64,000 bases of DNA, taken from assembly GCA_025617375.2 (NCBI GenBank), contig JAMYGW020000008.1, positions 1,798,001 to 1,862,000 on the forward strand, in the 5' to 3' direction. Below, in pieces: positions 59,693 through 64,000 of the stretch (positions within the stretch are counted from its first letter, which is position 1; each line of letters starts with the position of its first letter). The notes under the pieces were generated by a model. The model searched no databases, was not told the DNA's origin, and was given only the letters and a program-made list of their open reading frames with translations. The position numbers were made by a program, and so were the translations under genes. Source of the DNA: Acarospora socialis. Taxonomy: Eukaryota > Ascomycota > Lecanoromycetes > Acarosporales > Acarosporaceae.

Positions 59693-60655
59693 CTACGCAG
59701 TTTTCTTCCACACTCCCCACACTCCAATCAGACTGCTCACCGTGCCCGCAAGGCCGACGATGCCGTCGTCGAGGTTGGCGTAGCCCAGCGCAGCAGTCGG
59801 TACCGTCAGATCGCAGAGGTCCGATATAAGTTGCAAGTTCGTAGCCGTGCGCTCTCTACGTATCACATCTCGTCAACACTCCCATCCAGCACGACATACT
59901 CCCTCTAGAAAAGAAACGGGTACTCATACCGCTCGAGCTTCTTGCTCTCCACCACCCCCTCGCCATCCTTCCGATCCACCGACTGCGCCTTCTGTCGCAG
60001 CTGATACAGCGTATACACGCCCGCCACCGTATTGAACAGCAGCCCCACAAACCACGCCTTGTACGCCTCCCGCTGCAACCGTTTCGCCGCCGCCGACGGC
60101 CGGATCCCCGCCGCATCGAGCTATCACCGTAAACAACCCTATCAGCGCCCAAACTCTCCTTCCCATCCCCTTCCAACCTCGGAGACACCCACATAAGTAA
60201 CCGTATCCAGCGTCAAATAAGTCGCGTACCCCAACTGCCTCCCGACGGCACAGTACTTCAGCACCGGATCCATGCCCTTGCTATCGGCCGCCACGGCCGC
60301 CGCCTTGAGATGCTCCACGTTCTTTCCGACGCGCAACAGTTTCCGCGAGAAGCCGAAATGCTTCTTCATCGCTTCGAAGGGCGCGATCGCGCGTGCAGGG
60401 TGGTTCGTCCGGAACAGGTACCAGGCGTAGAAGCGCGAGAAGTATTGGAGCGTTCGGAGGACCTTGTCCCGCCCGACTGTGGGGCGACTGTCAGTTTTCG
60501 TAGCTGCTTGAGAAGAGGGGCAACGCAGGGTGGAGGGACGTGATGGGAATAGGGATGGGGATGGGGAAGGGGGGGGGGAAGGGCTTGCCTGTTAACGCGA
60601 CGAATTTGAGGTAGTGGGCCACCGTTGGGTGGTAGACTAGAGCGTCTGCTACCAT
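59693..60655 (-). CDS. pex11: Peroxisomal membrane protein Pex11
   Basis: Peroxisome-membrane remodelling protein that drives elongation and division. ATG at 60655 (MVADALVYHPTVAHYLKFVA). Exon 1 is 67 bp and ends LT plus one base; the only donor that keeps frame is GC (GCAAGC at 60588-60583), with a CAG acceptor, giving ALTVGRDKVLRTLQYFSRFY. Then FGFSRKLLRVGKNVEHLKAA, the best conserved block of the family. A second intron (about 60122-60192) leads to LDAAGIRPSAAAKRL and the amphipathic YKAWFVGLLFNTVAGVYTLY. A third (GTATGA donor) leads to NLQLISDLCDLTVPTAALGY and NLDDGIVGLAGTVSSLIGVW, stop at 59693-59695. About 240 residues, the usual length. Confidence 0.9.
60477..60588 (-). other. GC-AG intron of PEX11
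   Basis: 112-bp first intron of PEX11. Donor is GCAAGC after ACAG, acceptor CCCCACAG. It is the only join found that links ALT to VGRDKVLRTL in phase. The plus strand of this intron carries a G-run series at 60552-60583. Confidence 0.7.
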
Positions 60656-61117
60656 GATGAGAGGTTTTGTCGAGATGGAGAAAGTTTGGAAGGTAGGGAG
60701 TTCGTGAAGTGATTGGGAATCTGTGATGAGGTTGTTCTCGAACGTCCTCAGTTGCGCGGATGATGGTGATCGCTTGTTGAGCCTCGGCTGTTCGTGCACT
60801 GCGATTTCTAGGTATACCTTACAGTATTTACTTCACATGCACATGCCTGCAGCGGCCACTCGTGTTGTCCTTTCGACATAATCTGGTAATACTCAATGGG
60901 AGCACTCCTGTTAGGGGTCTGTAGATTTTAGGGCACGGTGAAACAAGAAGGCAGTTCTGAGTGTCTTTCACATGCTACTTCGCTGCTAAGCATGGTTCAT
61001 AAGTCTGATCCATCAAGCCATAAACAGACGACCAAGACATGACCGGAATCCTATTCCAAGAAGTAGAAATTGCACGCCCAGCCTGGTTCATGCCCTGAAC
61101 CCTGATCGGTGACCCAG
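60656..61117. other. Intergenic region upstream of PEX11
   Basis: About 460 bp between the PEX11 start and the 3' end of ABD1, both on the minus strand. It should contain the PEX11 promoter. No gene seen. Confidence 0.5.
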
Positions 61118-63253
61118 TTATACCTTGTAGAAGCAAAAGGCATGATAGAAACCTAGGGAAATAACCTTGTTAGTACTTTGACGAACGAGACGAAGGGAGC
61201 CAGACATACTTGCTGCTTCCATCTCCTCGTCGCTGACCAGCAACTGGCCCCGCCCCCTTTCCCTGACTCCCATCCGCTCACTGAGAGGCCCTAACACGGG
61301 ATCGTCCTTTTCTTCCTTCCAGATGTCAAGAAAAGGTCGGCGATACTGGAGTTCTAGGTTGTAATCTTCCGTGACGCTAAACAGTATCTGAGTCTCTGAA
61401 TCCAAACTTTGGGGTTCTAGGAGACTTACGCTCGAAATGCTTCCCATGGAACAACATATTCCGGGACCTCCTCCACGGCCTCTTCCATGAAGTAACTATA
61501 CTTCCAGCCAAAGGGAGGTCTGAATATCCCGTCCTCAGGAGTCTTGCCTGGGAACCTCACACGGTAGATGCTGTTGCCCCACTCCGGCACGGCATCTGCC
61601 TGAACTTCTTCCCCATCCTCCACATTCTTCTCATCGCTCGCCTCACCATTGACGTGGCCGTTCGTTGAAGATATCCCCCTGCCGTCTTCTCGCTTCTTGT
61701 GGAAGTCCTCAACCCTCTGGGTGATGACATCTGAATTCGGAATGACACCGATGAACCGTCCCCCCTTTTTCAAACTCCCAGCAACATTGCGTAACATACC
61801 CCTAGCTTTTGCTTCGCTCTCAAAGGCATAGTGCATGCAGAACATCATCGTGACCACGTCAAAGCCACCACCTCCCCAGCGTGAGCTGCTACCTCCTCCG
61901 CCCGGTCCGACGCCGCCATCAATCCCCACCTCTCTAATAATAGGAATATCACCCAACCACTCGCCGAATCCATCCTTGACGAAGAATTCGGCCCGAAAGA
62001 TCCTTTGTGGCCTGCCTCCTCGTCCCTGTCTCCCACCTCTTCCACCACCGCCTCTCATTTGCGCATACCTTTCACGGGCTTGATCAATCGACACCTCGGC
62101 AGGATCGATACCAACGTAAAGGTCGACTGACTGAGGAGCTTGCTGCCATTTCATGAGATCACCCCCTTTACCGCAGCCGATGTCGAGCACCAAGATACCA
62201 GGGTTTAGGCCACCATATCCATCCATACCATCAGCCCACCTGTTATTACCCGCCCCGCCAGGTGTGTGATTTTCGTTCGGAGAAAACTTCTGAATAACCG
62301 TGCTCTTGATCCAGTTATTGAAGCTCCGTAACCCTTTGATCCTACTGTCAGTCTTTCGCCAGTCCCGGCCACGCTCTGGCACGGCATTATAGTGCTGCCG
62401 CACAACATCGTGAACGCCTCTGGTCGCTGCCGCCTGCTTCACCCCCTCAAGCTGTTCTTGCTCTCTTTCATGTTGCCGCTGTCGTAGCGCTTCTTTCTCG
62501 GCATTGCCGATCCGGGACGCACCGCCAGGTCGTTTTCTTTGCCGTGGAGGAGATTTGGGTGGCGGTGTCGGTGAACGTCGAGCTGGCTTCGGAGACTGTG
62601 ATTTGCGAGAGAGTGGAGGTCGTGGTTCTCTCCTTCTTTGGTCTGAGGATCGTCTGTGAGGTGAGCGTGAACGTTGCCGGTCGGCGCCGTTCCTTGATGT
62701 TTTCCTGATATGTTTGGAAGGCTTCAAAGTATCATCGTCGGCTTTCTTTCGAGAGAAGCGAGGCAGGTTGGAGGTAGTCATCGGGACGGGAGAGTCATAA
62801 TCCCCGGCTTGTTTGCTGGGGGATGCTGAGTTGGGTAGACGGAAGTCCTTGTCTCCAACCGCTTGCTCCGGCGGAGTTGATAGCCTCCTCTTTTTGGTTG
62901 AAGACCTGTTATTTCTGTTTTCGCTTGCTGAGTCGGCAACTCCATGGTCAACTTCGTCGAAAGCTCTTTTCGACCTGTTCCTAGCTTGAATGTCGCTACT
63001 ATATTGCATTGGAGTCTATAGACGATTAGCTGGTGTGTCAAGGTCGAATTGATTTCTCGCATACTCTCGGTTCCGAACTAGGTCTTCTTTCACCGTTTTC
63101 CCTCAAGTCCACTTCGGGTTTGGGCATGTTTTTGACAGATTCCCCGGGCTGAGGTCGTGCCTCGACACCGGTATTGCGCTCCGCAGGATCCTCGTCTTGG
63201 TCCACGGGTGCCTCTTCAGAAGAAGTAAATATGTCCCTGGCAGGGTCGTACAT
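61118..63253 (-). CDS. abd1: mRNA cap guanine-N7 methyltransferase
   Basis: Nuclear enzyme that methylates the guanine of the 5' cap. I place the start at 63253 (MYDPARDIFTSSEEAPVDQD): this exon ends SSEPR, and a GTATGC donor with a CTAAT branch site and CTATAG acceptor joins it in phase to TPMQYSSDIQARN. An internal ATG at 63009 is the alternative start. A disordered basic N-terminal third is followed by RGVHDVVRQHYNAVPERGRD, the SAM loop LVLDIGCGKGGDLMKWQQ, LYVGIDPAEVSIDQAR, FDVVTMMFCMHYAFES and GGRFIGVIPNSDVI. Two 3' introns give EAFRAVTEDYNLELQYRRPF and EAASFYHAFCFYKV, stop at 61118-61120. About 655 residues. A glycine-rich insert (GGGGRGGRQGRGGR) after the YAQM block is not typical of yeast Abd1. 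Confidence 0.92.
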
Positions 63254-63563
63254 ATTGGTCAGAGCTTGTTCACGAGCCTTTAGCCGTAACACACGTTACA
63301 GAGTATCCTAGTCTGGAGGCGCCTTTCTTTCCGTCTTTCGGTTTGCGTTGTACCCAATCAGACAAGGCTGCGGTCATACACCAAATGCTGCACCGTAGCG
63401 AAACCGAGCTAGCAGCGCGAGCTCTCCGGCCGATCACATAGCTGCAGATCAACAATTGCTTCTTACACACGACTATCCATAAGTGACTACAACGATTAGG
63501 CATTTCGGTTCTAGACCATATCTGCTTTAACCTCCTCTGTCTTTCTCTGTTCCGGCTTTGATT
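63254..63563. promoter_or_regulatory. Bidirectional promoter, ABD1 / RPN7
   Basis: 310 bp between the divergent starts of two essential genes; both core promoters should lie here. No obvious TATA box seen. Confidence 0.45.
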
Positions 63564-64000
63564 ATGGGCTCAGACCCGCAGTACACCAAATACCCCGACC
63601 TGTCCCTTGCCCAGGACATCTTTCTCTTGACAAACCCGTCATCCTCCAAAACCTCACGACAGACCTCTTTTCAAAAGCTCCAAGATGCCATCACAAAGTT
63701 CAAGATGGCGCCTCTATATAGACATCTCGCACATCCGGATGAAGGACTGCTAAATGCATCTGGTGAGGGTAGCGCTCAGAAACCAGCTCAAACTGGGGTC
63801 AAAAAGAGCAGCGATGCGGCAAACCTACTGGCTAGCAAAAAGTCGACATCACTTCTCGACTTTCCGTGGGATGAGAAGCTTTACGAGTCATTAGTCAAGG
63901 AAAACGAAAAGGAGTTGGAAGATATACAGAAGGAGGAGGACGAGGCGGCAGAAAAGGCTGGGGAGACCGAAGTGCAGGCGGCAAGGGGGAAGAGAGCCGA
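63564..64000 (+). CDS. rpn7: 26S proteasome lid subunit Rpn7, 5' part (runs off window end)
   Basis: Non-ATPase subunit of the 19S regulatory particle (human PSMD6). ATG at 63564 starts MGSDPQYTKYPDLSLAQDIF, the conserved N-terminus of fungal Rpn7, then MAPLYRHLAHPDEGLLNASG, FPWDEKLYESLVKENEKELE and a charged helix (DIQKEEDEAAEKAGE). The frame is open to the window edge with no intron visible. The PCI domain expected at the C-terminus lies outside. Divergent from ABD1. Confidence 0.88.
   Translation, partial: MGSDPQYTKYPDLSLAQDIFLLTNPSSSKTSRQTSFQKLQDAITKFKMAPLYRHLAHPDEGLLNASGEGSAQKPAQTGVKKSSDAANLLASKKSTSLLDFPWDEKLYESLVKENEKELEDIQKEEDEAAEKAGETEVQAARGKRA

Noticed and set aside
1-64000. Transposons, LTR elements, CRISPR arrays and rRNA genes
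   Set aside because: No transposase, reverse transcriptase, long terminal or spaced direct repeats, or rRNA sequence was recognised on either strand.

Overview
The window is nuclear DNA from a filamentous ascomycete (Pezizomycotina). Genes are dense and sit on both strands. They carry short introns, mostly 45-120 bp, with GTRNGT donors, TAG/CAG acceptors and CTAAC-like branch sites. Proteins read as typical Pezizomycotina orthologues (complex I 30.4 kDa subunit, long Not4, RGT1-type regulator, AusD-type methyltransferase). Intergenic DNA is studded with ACCTACCT/AGGTAGGT strings. The class cannot be fixed from the sequence alone. I recognised no transposon, LTR element, rRNA, tRNA or CRISPR array.

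Left edge (1-8.5 kb): two divergent cytochrome P450 genes, the first cut by the window start, then a Zn2Cys6 regulator of the RGT1 glucose-response type with a (CAA)n polyglutamine tract.

Housekeeping block (10-43 kb): a Rec114-like meiotic protein, RSC9 (chromatin remodelling), the 30.4 kDa subunit of mitochondrial complex I, NOT4 (CCR4-NOT ubiquitin ligase, probably with a long intron that separates two isoforms), ATG13 (autophagy), a large ankyrin-RCC1-BTB protein of the IBTK type, BUD22 (ribosome biogenesis), methylthioadenosine phosphorylase, a mitochondrial oxoglutarate/malate carrier and the SUMO ligase NSE2/MMS21.

Accessory island (43.9-57.7 kb), lying between NSE2 and PEX11: an O-methyltransferase, a one-exon NRPS-like synthetase with A-T-TE architecture, an AusD-type methyltransferase, a seven-helix rhodopsin-like membrane protein, a small secreted SnoaL-like protein and an MFS sugar-porter. 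The first three look like the core of a secondary-metabolite gene cluster. A-T-TE enzymes of this type join two aryl-2-oxo acids into quinone, furanone, butyrolactone or dioxolanone cores, and two methyltransferases could then decorate the product. This is the most likely undescribed system in the window.

Right edge (59.7-64 kb): PEX11 (with an apparent GC-AG intron), the mRNA cap methyltransferase ABD1 and the 5' part of RPN7 (26S proteasome lid), all housekeeping genes. All coordinates of spliced genes run from inferred start codon to stop codon; exon joins were worked out by hand from reading frame, splice signals and family memory.
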